A DNA stretch of 44,166 nucleotides from Bacteroidia bacterium (lineage in GTDB: Bacteria; Bacteroidota; Bacteroidia; Bacteroidales; VadinHA17). The translations under genes were made by a program, and so were the position numbers. Below, piece after piece: positions 1 through 8,667 of the stretch. Location of the stretch: the NCBI GenBank assembly GCA_026391515.1, contig JAPLEC010000435.1:1-44166 (forward strand). Direction: 5' to 3'. The notes beneath the pieces are model-generated. The model was not told the origin of the DNA. It did not search any database and was given only the letters and a program-made list of their open reading frames with translations. Numbering within the stretch: position 1 is the stretch's first letter; each line of letters begins with the position of its first letter.

Positions 1-609
1 TGGTCGTTTTTCTGGGGTAAATTCCTGACTGACGGTGTATGGTGGTTCTACCTTTTCTGGCTGCCGGATTACCTTATAAAGCAATTCGGTATGACAACCT
101 CCGAAGTAAGATGGCCTACGTTTATTGTCTATGGTGTGGCAATTGCCGGGAGCGTATTCGGTGGTAGTATTCCACTCTTCCTTATTAATAAAGGCCTGCC
201 AGTTTATAAAGCAAGAATGAGGGCTATGCTTATGATTGCAGTCCTTCCTTTAGCAGTACTTACCACCCAGTATTTTGGAAGTACCGAAAGGTTTGGAACC
301 TCTGCCATGTGGCTGGCTGTTGCGGTAATATGTATCGGAGCTGCTGCTCACCAGGCATGGTCGGCAAACCTTTTTACCACTGTTTCTGACATGTTCCCTA
401 AAAAAGCTGTCGGCTCAATTGTCGGAATCGGAACAATGGCCGGTGGCATAGGGGGTGTTATCATTCAGCAGCTTTCCGGCAGGCTTAATGATCATTTCCC
501 AAAGGTAGCTTACCTGATCATGTTCATTGTATGCGGCCTCTGTTATGTAACTGCGTGGGCTATTATCAAGACTTTAGTACCAAAACATAAGCCTATAACC
601 GACTTGTAA
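1..609 (+). CDS. MFS transporter, hexuronate (ExuT-like) type, 3' part
   Basis: This is the C-terminal part (about 202 residues) of a major facilitator superfamily permease. The frame is open from base 1, so the gene starts upstream; the first in-window ATG at 91 is internal. Several hydrophobic membrane segments are visible, and the stretch DMFPKKAVGSIVGIGTMAGG is typical of the hexuronate / galacturonate branch (ExuT family) of anion:cation symporters. It would import D-galacturonate or glucuronate across the inner membrane. The context supports a uronate substrate: a LacI-type regulator and a tagaturonate epimerase follow on the same strand, and pectin-degrading enzymes lie opposite. The exact substrate is inferred. 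Confidence 0.85.
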   Translation, partial: WSFFWGKFLTDGVWWFYLFWLPDYLIKQFGMTTSEVRWPTFIVYGVAIAGSVFGGSIPLFLINKGLPVYKARMRAMLMIAVLPLAVLTTQYFGSTERFGTSAMWLAVAVICIGAAAHQAWSANLFTTVSDMFPKKAVGSIVGIGTMAGGIGGVIIQQLSGRLNDHFPKVAYLIMFIVCGLCYVTAWAIIKTLVPKHKPITDL

Positions 610-651
610 AAGTCTGTTCAGTTAATTAACCGGTATTGCTTATAATAGATT

Positions 652-1707
652 ATGCCGAAAAAGAAAGCCAGACTAAAAGATATAGCCAGCCTTTCGGGAG
701 TATCAATAGGTACAGTCGACAGAGTGTTACACGAAAGAGGTGAAGTTGCTGAAAAGACCCGTAAAAGAGTACTTAAAATAGCAAATGACCTGCGCTATAC
801 TCCAAATTTTATGGCGCAGGTGCTGAAAACCAAACGGCCTTTCAATATTGTATCGCTGCTTCCGGAATCGACAGAGGAAAATACTTTCTGGAGCAAGCAT
901 CCGCTGGGTATGAAAAGAGCTATGACCGAACTTGATCCTTTTCCCATAACACTGACACAGATCAATTTCGACATGCTCGATGAGAACGATTTTCTTGAAA
1001 AAACCAAAACAGTATTGAAACTGCATCCGGATGGAGTCGTACTTGCTCCAATATTTAAATCTGAGTCAATATCGTTTTGTTCAGGGTTGAAAAGGAATCA
1101 TATCCCGTTTGTCTTCGTCGATGGATATCTTACTGAGACTGAATTCCTTGCGTATATAGGTGAAGATGTATTTCAAAGCGGCAGGGTGGCAGGACAGTTA
1201 ATTAACATGGTAACTCCTGAACATAAGGATGTACTGATAGTCAACATCGCAAAGAACCTTCAGAATATTCATCATCTCGATAACAGGACAAAGGGATTCT
1301 TGAGCTATTTCCCTGAATCAGACCAGAATAATGGACGATTAATTAAATTGAACATACCTGATACAAAGTCTGAGACAATCAAAATCTCAATTGACAAAGC
1401 TTTCAGGAAAAACCCGGGAATAGCTTCAATACTTATAACAGGGTCAAAATCATATAAAATTGCATCCTATATTGAAGCTGCCGGGTTAAAATCCATCAAT
1501 GTAATCGGATATGATCTCCTTGATTCAAATATCGCGTTCCTTAAATCAGGGATAATAAAGTTTCTGATAGGCCAGCGACCTGAAGAACAAACTTACAAGG
1601 CCATTAAAAAAATGTTCGAGTATTTATCATTTAACAAAACACCCGAAAGGATGGAGTACCTGCCTGTGGATGTTGTCACATCTGAGAACGTTGATTTTTT
1701 TATTTAG
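652..1707 (+). CDS. LacI-family transcriptional regulator
   Basis: This is a 351-residue regulator. The N-terminal LacI helix-turn-helix (about residues 6-30, ARLKDIASLSGVSIGTVDRV) and hinge (to about residue 60) are followed by a periplasmic-binding-protein-like sensor domain of the type that binds sugars. It lies 42 bases after the uronate transporter and 38 bases before the tagaturonate epimerase, so it probably senses a uronate or pectin-derived sugar and controls this locus. The start at 652 puts the HTH at the expected distance from the N-terminus. The effector is not visible from sequence. I found no convincing LacI operator nearby. Confidence 0.9.
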   Translation: MPKKKARLKDIASLSGVSIGTVDRVLHERGEVAEKTRKRVLKIANDLRYTPNFMAQVLKTKRPFNIVSLLPESTEENTFWSKHPLGMKRAMTELDPFPITLTQINFDMLDENDFLEKTKTVLKLHPDGVVLAPIFKSESISFCSGLKRNHIPFVFVDGYLTETEFLAYIGEDVFQSGRVAGQLINMVTPEHKDVLIVNIAKNLQNIHHLDNRTKGFLSYFPESDQNNGRLIKLNIPDTKSETIKISIDKAFRKNPGIASILITGSKSYKIASYIEAAGLKSINVIGYDLLDSNIAFLKSGIIKFLIGQRPEEQTYKAIKKMFEYLSFNKTPERMEYLPVDVVTSENVDFFI

Positions 1708-1745
1708 ACTTTTACAGAAAGAAAAATTAAATAAATAAGTATAAT

Positions 1746-2999
1746 ATGAAAACAATTGGTAAAATTTCGATGGGACTTGGCGACAGATTCGGTCACCAGG
1801 GAAGCGCTCAGCTAAAAGCTATTATTGAAGCCGGTAAAAAAGGAATCGAGATCACACCCGTTTGGAATAAGTCGAACAGGGAGCATATGATAATCGGTAC
1901 ACAACCCGGTGATGTAAGAAAAGAAGCAGATTCTGTGACTGCAAAAGCAGTATTTAAGAAACCTTATTATGTTGATGCTGACCATATTAATTTAGATACA
2001 GTTGACAGATTCATAGAGAGCTCAGACTTTTTCACTATTGATGTAGCATCATATATAGGGAAAAAGGCCGGTGATTCTGAAATCAATGAATTTATAAAAG
2101 GAGCCGGCAAATACAGCGGAGAATTGAAGATACCTGGAATAAGAAAGCCTCTCAAAGTAACTAACCACCTTATCACAGAGATTGCAGAGAAATACCTGTT
2201 TGCAGCAATTAAAGCCTGGGAAATCTTCAGAAAAATAGAGAAGGCTAAAGGAAAAGGTAATTTCGTAACAGAAGTATCTATGGATGAAGTACCTAATCCT
2301 CAGACACCTGTCGAGCTTTTCTTCATCCTTAAAATGCTTGGTGAAGAAAATATACCGGTTCAAACTATTGCTCCGAAGTTTTCAGGAAGGTTCAACAAAG
2401 GGGTCGATTATGTTGGGGATCCTGATAAATTCGCCGAAGAATTTGAAGCCGATCTGATGGTAATTGATTTTGCTGTCAAAGAATTCGGTCTCCCCGCTAA
2501 TCTGAAGATGAGTGTCCATTCAGGTTCCGATAAGTTTACGATATATCCGTACATTGGATCAATAATAAAGAAACATAACAAGGGACTTCATCTGAAAACA
2601 GCCGGGACTACCTGGCTTGAGGAAGTCATCGGCCTTGCTGCTTCAGGTGGTAAAGCGCTCGATTTTGTAAAGGATATCTATTATAAATCCCTTGAAAAAA
2701 TAGAAGAGCTTTGTGCACCCTATGCTGATGTTATTGATATAAACATTTCAAAGTTGCCTTCCAAAGATGAAGTAGCAAAATGGAACAGCAAAAAGTTTGC
2801 AGATTCTCTGAGACATGTCCCGCGTAACAAAGATTTTAATCCTAACATGAGGCAGCTCATACATGTCGCTTACAAGCTGGCTGCTTTGAAAATGGATGAA
2901 TATTACCATCTTCTTGAAACTAATGAAAAGACAGTTTCATCTGCAGTTTATGAGAATATTTATAACAGGCATATCTGCAGGCTGTTTGACCTGAAGTGA
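1746..2999 (+). CDS. uxaE: Tagaturonate/fructuronate epimerase (UxaE family)
   Basis: This 417-residue protein resembles the UxaE family first defined in Thermotoga, which interconverts D-tagaturonate and D-fructuronate so that galacturonate can enter the glucuronate branch. The length fits, and the N-terminal MGLGDRFGHQG segment and the C-terminal region around LETNEKTVSSAVYENIYNRH look family-typical. It is cytoplasmic, with no signal peptide. It follows the LacI-type regulator by 38 bases and probably shares its transcript with the transporter. A fructuronate reductase (uxuB) would be the next step but is not in the window. The family call is from memory of the sequence. Confidence 0.8.
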   Translation: MKTIGKISMGLGDRFGHQGSAQLKAIIEAGKKGIEITPVWNKSNREHMIIGTQPGDVRKEADSVTAKAVFKKPYYVDADHINLDTVDRFIESSDFFTIDVASYIGKKAGDSEINEFIKGAGKYSGELKIPGIRKPLKVTNHLITEIAEKYLFAAIKAWEIFRKIEKAKGKGNFVTEVSMDEVPNPQTPVELFFILKMLGEENIPVQTIAPKFSGRFNKGVDYVGDPDKFAEEFEADLMVIDFAVKEFGLPANLKMSVHSGSDKFTIYPYIGSIIKKHNKGLHLKTAGTTWLEEVIGLAASGGKALDFVKDIYYKSLEKIEELCAPYADVIDINISKLPSKDEVAKWNSKKFADSLRHVPRNKDFNPNMRQLIHVAYKLAALKMDEYYHLLETNEKTVSSAVYENIYNRHICRLFDLK

Positions 3000-3039
3000 A
3001 TTCTGCTTTAAATTGATAGTGGAGTAACAAGATAAGGTA

Positions 3040-5055
3040 CTATTTCACAAGCCAGGGAGCTTCATAGCCTTCAGGTCTCTTCCTGACAACAGGTGTTTTT
3101 GGAATAAACTTAATATCAATTTGTTCTGCTTTCCCGTTTTCTATCTTAAAAAGCAGGGACTGATAAGGTTCAAATTTCAGAGTCAATGAAATCTCCTTTC
3201 CTTGCCAGTTGATAGCAATTCTGGTACTGCTGGTCTGATCATTCAATGACTGTCCGTATTCCAGAGGAAATTTGATTCTGTCTGATTTTGGGTCAGGAAA
3301 GAAGATATAAAGGGTTTCCTTATCTTCTCTGCACCAATGATGTGGTATCTCATTTCCCGTCAAAAACGGTTTCAGATTTAGCGGAATATCCGACGATATA
3401 TTTTCTGAATTACTTAATGTTTCGACCATTTTTAAATAGTCAGGATGTAATATTGCTCCGGGCTCTTCCGGTTTCTTTTTCATAATGATTTTTAAACCAT
3501 CCCCTGCCAGCTCCAGAAGCCGTTTGAGTACTTTGTAATCGAGATAATCAGAGTTTAGATATAGAGCTTTAAATTCAGCATTACCTACTTTTAATGATCC
3601 ATTCTTTACAGATGCTTTATTAAGAAATTCACCATTGATCCATGCAGGACTAAAACCATTCAATTCCTTCGGGAAATAAATATAGCGTATCTCGTAATAT
3701 CCCCAGGCCCAGATAAACTGCTTTTCCTTAGGCATTACTCCGGCACTCCATGCATCTTCAGTTGGAAGATAAACGGCAATATCGGAATAAGTATTTCCTC
3801 TGCTCATATAGTCAGAGACGAGTTCAAGGTATTTATTAAAAGATAATAATTCAGGCTCCAGATTGCCTTTATCGCCAATATGAGTAGTCGCATAAAAGTT
3901 GACTGTATCCTGATTTTTCGGATTATGAGCCTTACCGTGCCAGATAATATGATTGATACCATTTGAAAAAAGGGCATCGGCTACCAATTTCAGGTCGGCT
4001 GTCTGTTCCTCACGGATATAATCACGAGGCCATCCGTACAGACATGTAAAGGTCTCTGATGAAACATATTTTTTGCCCGATAGTAATGCAGCTGAAGCAG
4101 GTATAGCGCAAAATTCAGGTTCGAATAACATGGATTCACCCTCAGGAATATCCATCACAGCATATCCGGAGATAAGATCACAAGGAGCACCAGATACCTG
4201 ACCTCTCGAAAAGATACCGACCGAGTTAAGCGATGAATCAAATTTAGAATAAAAATCAAGCACTTTACCGGAAATGAGAGACATATAGTCGTAAAGGTAA
4301 CGATGGTTTTTCGGGACATATAATGAATCCATGAAAGGAGTGATATCATACCCAAATGCTGAAATAAAATCCCGGTCAAATCCATCGCACCATAGTTTTT
4401 CGGTTTCAACCTCCCAGCTGTCGATAAAATATGATTGAGCTAACTTGGTGGAGGGACGAGGAAATGAATCGATCAATCTGTTAAAATAGTGCAGGTAATT
4501 TTTTGGAGTAAGATGGTCAATCACATAACCTGGTTTAGGATGTTCCCATGACCGGGTTATTACCTGCCTCCATTGTGGCTCACCAAATTTTTGTGAAGCC
4601 TGATCAAAGGTCACGTAACTATCACCAAATGGCCATAAAGTTCCCAGTGTCAGATCGCAGCCAAGACCAATTGAATCAGCATAACTGATTGTGTATCTTA
4701 CAATACTCTGCCATTCAGGGCTAAGCCATTCCTGCCGGGGAGTATATGTAGTATCCTTAGGATTAAATCTGTTAAGGGGATAAACCCATGCAAGTTCAAC
4801 ACCTCCAAAATCATGAGATTTAAGCCAGTCTAAATTATATTTCACATCCTCTTTTTTTATTTCCGAGGCGAACCACCAATATCGGGTGTAGGGCTTTGAA
4901 TTCGTATAAACCGATTTATAATTGTTATGCAGTACAGTATGAACAGAATTATCACACCCAGTTGAAAAGACCAGTAAATAACCAGCTATAAGACTTAGTA
5001 ACAAATACTTATAATGTTTATTGTACCTCATTCTTACGATTTTTTTAGTTTTCAT
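3040..5055 (-). CDS. GH106-like glycoside hydrolase, lipoprotein (putative alpha-L-rhamnosidase)
   Basis: The open frame extends to 5301, but the upstream part only shadows the next gene. I place the start at 5055 (MKTKKIV...) or 5031 (MRYNKH...). Both put a hydrophobic stretch ending in a lipobox-like STGC right after the N-terminus, so this is an exported lipoprotein of about 671 residues. The YWWFASEIKKEDVKYNLDWL segment, the WPFG region and the SSETFT / GINHIIWHG segments resemble GH106 rhamnosidases, where the Glu in the SSETFT-type motif is a candidate catalytic residue. It is shorter than typical GH106 proteins, which exceed 1000 residues, so accessory beta domains may be missing. With a start at 5055 it overlaps the upstream PL11-like gene by 11 bases, suggesting coupled translation. 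It would remove rhamnose from rhamnogalacturonan fragments. The exact family is uncertain. Confidence 0.65.
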   Translation of the reverse strand: MKTKKIVRMRYNKHYKYLLLSLIAGYLLVFSTGCDNSVHTVLHNNYKSVYTNSKPYTRYWWFASEIKKEDVKYNLDWLKSHDFGGVELAWVYPLNRFNPKDTTYTPRQEWLSPEWQSIVRYTISYADSIGLGCDLTLGTLWPFGDSYVTFDQASQKFGEPQWRQVITRSWEHPKPGYVIDHLTPKNYLHYFNRLIDSFPRPSTKLAQSYFIDSWEVETEKLWCDGFDRDFISAFGYDITPFMDSLYVPKNHRYLYDYMSLISGKVLDFYSKFDSSLNSVGIFSRGQVSGAPCDLISGYAVMDIPEGESMLFEPEFCAIPASAALLSGKKYVSSETFTCLYGWPRDYIREEQTADLKLVADALFSNGINHIIWHGKAHNPKNQDTVNFYATTHIGDKGNLEPELLSFNKYLELVSDYMSRGNTYSDIAVYLPTEDAWSAGVMPKEKQFIWAWGYYEIRYIYFPKELNGFSPAWINGEFLNKASVKNGSLKVGNAEFKALYLNSDYLDYKVLKRLLELAGDGLKIIMKKKPEEPGAILHPDYLKMVETLSNSENISSDIPLNLKPFLTGNEIPHHWCREDKETLYIFFPDPKSDRIKFPLEYGQSLNDQTSSTRIAINWQGKEISLTLKFEPYQSLLFKIENGKAEQIDIKFIPKTPVVRKRPEGYEAPWLVK

Positions 5056-7090
5056 TCCATCCCGGCAATGATACAGTAGCCTGATAGTTGGAATAATTAT
5101 ATAGAGGATTACGGATTGGCTTATACAGTTTTCCGGATTTTGGATTATCGCTCTGCGTATAAACCCATAGCTCATTTGGGCTCCAGACAACAATTTCATC
5201 ACGGCAGTCGCCGGTGATATCAAGGACGGCATTGCACATGTCTGGATGCCCGTCATCAGGAAAAACAAGCACTCTCCTGCCCCATCCGTCAAAAACTCCA
5301 CCTTCTTTTATGTTCGGGTTGTGAACAAAATACTCTTCACCATCTCCTTTCCAGTTCAATGGCAGACACATGCTTCCATACTGATTGGGTTCAAAATCGT
5401 GATAGATATTCCCGTCAGCATCGTAAAGATGAATAATTCCCTGGCTTCCCCAGAAATCGATCGTAACAGTTTCAAGTCCCGGCATATCTGACCGGAAATT
5501 TGCAATTGCAGGATTCTGTACATGACCATTAAGGATATGCTTCAGAATTTTACCTTCCCCGCTGATCCGAAGGTAACCTGCATTGCTTGCCGAATACATA
5601 ATAACAGGCTTTGCGTCCGGATTGTCAGTATATTTTACAATTGCCACCCCATCGCAGTGATCATCTATTTCTTTATCGAGACACCATAGAAGCTTCCCGT
5701 TATCGTCGTACAATGAATAACCGATTGCCAGCTCATCCTTGCCGTCATTATCAATATCGTAAGCAAAAGGATAATGTCCTGTTTTACAGCTTCCTTCCCA
5801 GATCACTTTTAAATCATTATTCAAAACCCAGAAATTCGTATAGCGGTCTTTAATAAGGATATCAGCATCCCAGCCTTTACCTTCAGCATCGAAGAAGAAA
5901 AGGCAATCGCCAAGTATTTGAGGGAACTTATCATCCACAATCTTTGATTTTGGAGTCAGTGCCTTATAGAGAGTTTTTCCTGTCGCTGCATCTGCCACAA
6001 TAATCTCAAAATTCATGCAGTATATGACTTCATTCCTGCCATCATTGTTGATGTCATGTATCTGAAAGCCAACATCATTAGTAAGATTATTTTTCTCCGG
6101 ATCAGGCTTCCCTTTCTGCCAGAGAATATCACCGTCAAATGTCATAGCAGTAAGACAGCTTAATTCACTATGGCTGTCCCTCGGCCCGTGATGAACGACC
6201 TGGCCTATAAGAAGATCAATCTTCCCATCACCGTTCAAATCGCCAAATCTTATATTTCGGCCAACACCAAAGCCTTCGGTAATTATTTTCTTCCAGACCA
6301 CCATTTTAGGATTAGCATCCTGGAGCTTCAGCGACTCCAGCTCATAAGCAGCTTTTTTATTATTTAATGCTGTTATTTCTTCTGCTGAAGTAAGTACCTC
6401 AACACTTTTATATTCCGCTCTTGCATTTGATACCAGACCTATTTTACCACTTTTGTATGTACCATCAGTAACATTCAGTTTTACATTATCGTTAAGCCTG
6501 GCTTTGATCAAATCTCCTTTAACCGTCACAACAGCTTTTACTTCCTGCCCCTTGATCAGATTGAAAGGCTGCTCAGTCAGCCTGGTTTCTTTAAGTACAT
6601 TATAAGTATCTGAATGTCTGAATATTGAAATATATGCTGTCGAATCCTTAATACCAAAAAAATAGAAGCACCGGTCATTCTTATACCTGAAGGCCACTCC
6701 GGAATATTGTGAATCATTCTCCGGCATAAACCTGACTGTGAGCTTGTAATCTTGCCACAATGAGTCACCTGAAATTATCATGGGATGTGTCCATTTCTGC
6801 GATTTATTCTGGATTGTCTGACACATCACATGAGTACTTTCCTTCTCCTTCACCTGCCAGGCTTTTCCCCATGCATCTCCCGAAGCAAAGCTGGAAACGA
6901 CCCAGTTGCCCTTAGGTGCAGCTTCTGAAAGATAATGATACTCAGTGTGAGCGCCTACCGGTGCAGAGAAGAGGCCGGTATCGAGTTGAGAGAAATCATC
7001 TTTCAATAATACCTGGTTAAATTTATTTTGTTTGCAGCTAAAAAAGGCGATTACGGTTACAAAAAATAAAAGACAAAATTTATTGGACAT
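5045..7090 (-). CDS. Lipoprotein with LamG-like and FG-GAP propeller domains, PL11-like (putative rhamnogalacturonan lyase)
   Basis: This is a 681-residue exported lipoprotein: the signal sequence ends in FFSC, with the lipid-modified Cys at about residue 19. The N-terminal third (about residues 25-240) looks like a concanavalin/LamG-type beta sandwich. From about residue 265 there are FG-GAP/VCBS-like calcium-site motifs (GDLNGDGKIDLL, HDINNDGRNEVI, YDIDNDGKDELA) of a beta-propeller. The closing NPLYNYSNYQATVSLPGW segment is like that of Bacteroidetes propeller proteins related to PL11 rhamnogalacturonan lyases. It lies upstream of and overlaps the GH106-like gene in the pectin locus. It could be an active lyase or a binding protein; I cannot confirm catalytic residues. 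Confidence 0.6.
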   Translation of the reverse strand: MSNKFCLLFFVTVIAFFSCKQNKFNQVLLKDDFSQLDTGLFSAPVGAHTEYHYLSEAAPKGNWVVSSFASGDAWGKAWQVKEKESTHVMCQTIQNKSQKWTHPMIISGDSLWQDYKLTVRFMPENDSQYSGVAFRYKNDRCFYFFGIKDSTAYISIFRHSDTYNVLKETRLTEQPFNLIKGQEVKAVVTVKGDLIKARLNDNVKLNVTDGTYKSGKIGLVSNARAEYKSVEVLTSAEEITALNNKKAAYELESLKLQDANPKMVVWKKIITEGFGVGRNIRFGDLNGDGKIDLLIGQVVHHGPRDSHSELSCLTAMTFDGDILWQKGKPDPEKNNLTNDVGFQIHDINNDGRNEVIYCMNFEIIVADAATGKTLYKALTPKSKIVDDKFPQILGDCLFFFDAEGKGWDADILIKDRYTNFWVLNNDLKVIWEGSCKTGHYPFAYDIDNDGKDELAIGYSLYDDNGKLLWCLDKEIDDHCDGVAIVKYTDNPDAKPVIMYSASNAGYLRISGEGKILKHILNGHVQNPAIANFRSDMPGLETVTIDFWGSQGIIHLYDADGNIYHDFEPNQYGSMCLPLNWKGDGEEYFVHNPNIKEGGVFDGWGRRVLVFPDDGHPDMCNAVLDITGDCRDEIVVWSPNELWVYTQSDNPKSGKLYKPIRNPLYNYSNYQATVSLPGWNEN

Positions 7091-7163
7091 GATGGTTCTT
7101 GTTTTACGTTAATGATGAATCCATGCCATTATATCGACTGCAATCTGTAATTTCGTACTAACT

Positions 7164-7261
7164 CCCTTTGTGTTCCTTTGTGCTTTTGCCTTAGTGTTCT
7201 TTGTGGTTAAATAATTTTTTAAACCACGAAGGATTCAAAGTGCGCGCTAAGAGCACAAAGG
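7164..7261. repeat. Imperfect inverted repeat built of CCTTTGTG-type decamers
   Basis: The left arm holds CCTTTGTGTT (7165), CCTTTGTGCT (7175), a degenerate unit and CTTTGTGGTT (7199). The right arm holds the reverse-complement units, AACCACGAAG (7222) through GAGCACAAAGG (7251). The A/T-rich centre is at about 7209-7221. It is the same family as the inverted repeat at 8567-8665. It lies in the spacer between the PL11-like gene and the GH105 gene. Confidence 0.7.
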
Positions 7262-7274
7262 TCTTTTTATGTAA

Positions 7275-7332
7275 GTACCGATATGTAATCGGTACCAGCG
7301 GAATTCAAAGGCACGGATTACAAATCCGCGCC
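7275..7332. repeat. Two related hairpins each followed by CCAGCG
   Basis: Hairpin 1 (7275-7295) has a perfect 8-bp stem, GTACCGAT/ATCGGTAC, with a 5-base loop. Hairpin 2 (7310-7332) has a stem of 9 matches in 10, GGCACGGATT/AATCCGCGCC, with a 3-base loop. Each is followed by or ends in CCAGCG. They look like two diverged copies of one palindromic intergenic repeat. This explains most of the 264-base spacer between the PL11-like and GH105 genes, together with the CCTTTGTG repeat. Confidence 0.7.
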
Positions 7333-7354
7333 AGCGAACGTCGGGGGGTCCATG

Positions 7355-8548
7355 TTACCTGTTAAGTTCAATTGCAGCAAGGATGAAGGGCGCTACTCCT
7401 TTTGTATCGTTGTCGAACCGTTTTTCGTTGATGTAATATTCGTATGTTCCATCCCTGTAAGGATTACCGCCCAGGCCACATCCTCCGCAGATATTATGAA
7501 TCGTCACCATGCCTTTATTATCAACTGTGACAAGCTCTTTCAGATATCCGTCAAAAGCACTGCGAGCTATCTTTCTGTATTTCTTGTCGAGATACCCAAG
7601 CCTTGCCCCCTTTGCAAATACATATATATACATTGCTGATCCGGATCCTTCAAGGTAATTGCCTTCCCTGCCACCATAGTTAAGAACCTGGTACCATATT
7701 CCTGATTTTGGATCACGAACTTTCAGAAGGGCGTCGCAGGTTTTTTGAAGAATAGCTATCAGGTCATCCCTGTCAGGATGATTCGCCGGCAGATAATCGA
7801 GGATATCAGTTATCGCCAGGATATACCAGCCCATTGCACGGCTCCATGGATAATGAGACTGTCCAGTGGCCGGATCGCACCACTTCTGCTGATGGCTCTC
7901 ATCCCATGCGTGCATCAGCAAGCCAGTTTTCGGATCAAGAGTTTTCTCATATATCATTTTTGTCTGGGCAGTTGCAACATCGAACCATTCAGGTGCATTG
8001 AATTCTTTTGCATATTGAGCCATATATGTCGATGCCATGAAGATGCCGTCAAGCCACATTTGCCACGGATAGATATTTTTATGCCAGTAACCACCCGAGT
8101 TCGTTTTAGGATGTGTCTTAAGCTGCTCAATAAAATTATTAAGTGCAATTTTATACTTCTGATCCGGATTCCTTTTATAAACAGTAATGATATTTCTTCC
8201 TGGGAAAATTCTGTCGAGGTTATATTCTTTCAGCCTGTAATCTGTGACAGAACCATCAGGGTGGACAAAATAATTCACCCAGTTTTCCATATATTTTGAG
8301 TACTTCGGATCAATATTGCCAAGTCTGTCGATTGCCATGCCAAGAAAAGCAACATCATAAGCCCACTTAGGATTTCCTGCGACATAATGTATCAGACTGT
8401 CTGACTGTGTCATAACAGTGTTGGCCATACGAACAGACCACTTTTCTGAAACATTATTTTTGTTTCTCTGGCTAAAGCATGAAAATGATGTAAAAAGAAT
8501 GACCAATGAGGTAATAAATGCTGTAAAATGGAATTTCCGGCTTCTCAT
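7355..8548 (-). CDS. GH105 unsaturated rhamnogalacturonyl hydrolase
   Basis: This is a 397-residue enzyme of the GH105 (YteR/YesR) family, which hydrolyses the unsaturated uronic acid that pectate or rhamnogalacturonan lyases leave on the non-reducing end. It is an (alpha/alpha)6 barrel. The catalytic Asp is in WLDGIFMA (D167), and WSRAMGW and EGSGSAMY are also family-typical. The N-terminus has a signal sequence (LVILFTSFSCFSQ), either a lipoprotein with Cys at about 24 or a cleaved signal. It would act downstream of the lyase-like protein encoded next to it. It is separated from the GH28 gene by an inverted-repeat spacer, so the two may not be translationally coupled. Confidence 0.93.
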   Translation of the reverse strand: MRSRKFHFTAFITSLVILFTSFSCFSQRNKNNVSEKWSVRMANTVMTQSDSLIHYVAGNPKWAYDVAFLGMAIDRLGNIDPKYSKYMENWVNYFVHPDGSVTDYRLKEYNLDRIFPGRNIITVYKRNPDQKYKIALNNFIEQLKTHPKTNSGGYWHKNIYPWQMWLDGIFMASTYMAQYAKEFNAPEWFDVATAQTKMIYEKTLDPKTGLLMHAWDESHQQKWCDPATGQSHYPWSRAMGWYILAITDILDYLPANHPDRDDLIAILQKTCDALLKVRDPKSGIWYQVLNYGGREGNYLEGSGSAMYIYVFAKGARLGYLDKKYRKIARSAFDGYLKELVTVDNKGMVTIHNICGGCGLGGNPYRDGTYEYYINEKRFDNDTKGVAPFILAAIELNR

Positions 8549-8566
8549 AGTATTTATGTTTGAATC

Positions 8567-8665
8567 CTCTGTGTACCTCTGTGATCCTCTGTGTAACTCT
8601 GTGTAAGTTCTTTATTTTCTTTTGTTACACAGAGAACCACAAAGAAGACACAGAGAGCCACAGAG
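8567..8665. repeat. Inverted repeat made of tandem 10-nt CTCTGTG units
   Basis: The left arm is four exact 10-base units: CTCTGTGTAC, CTCTGTGATC, CTCTGTGTAA and CTCTGTGTAA (8567-8606). The right arm is their approximate reverse complement: TTACACAGAG (8625), AACCACAAAG (8635), AAGACACAGAG (8645) and AGCCACAGAG (8656). The central stem CTCTGTGTAA/TTACACAGAG is perfect. The element fills the spacer between the GH28 stop and the GH105 start, and ends 2 bases before the GH28 stop codon. Confidence 0.85.
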
Positions 8666-8667
8666 TT

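Noticed and set aside
609..651. LacI operator in the spacer before the regulator (TTAATTAA and ACCGGT palindromes)
   Set aside because: Short palindromes in AT-rich DNA with no second copy near the other pectin genes; not enough to support an operator.
5056..5301. N-terminal extension of the GH106-like frame
   Set aside because: It lies antiparallel-free within the end of the PL11-like gene in another frame and has no signal-peptide logic; the lipoprotein signal begins at 5055 or 5031.
7745..8299. Plus-strand open frame of 184 codons opposite the GH105 gene
   Set aside because: It is the antisense of a strongly supported GH105 coding sequence and shows no recognisable domain.
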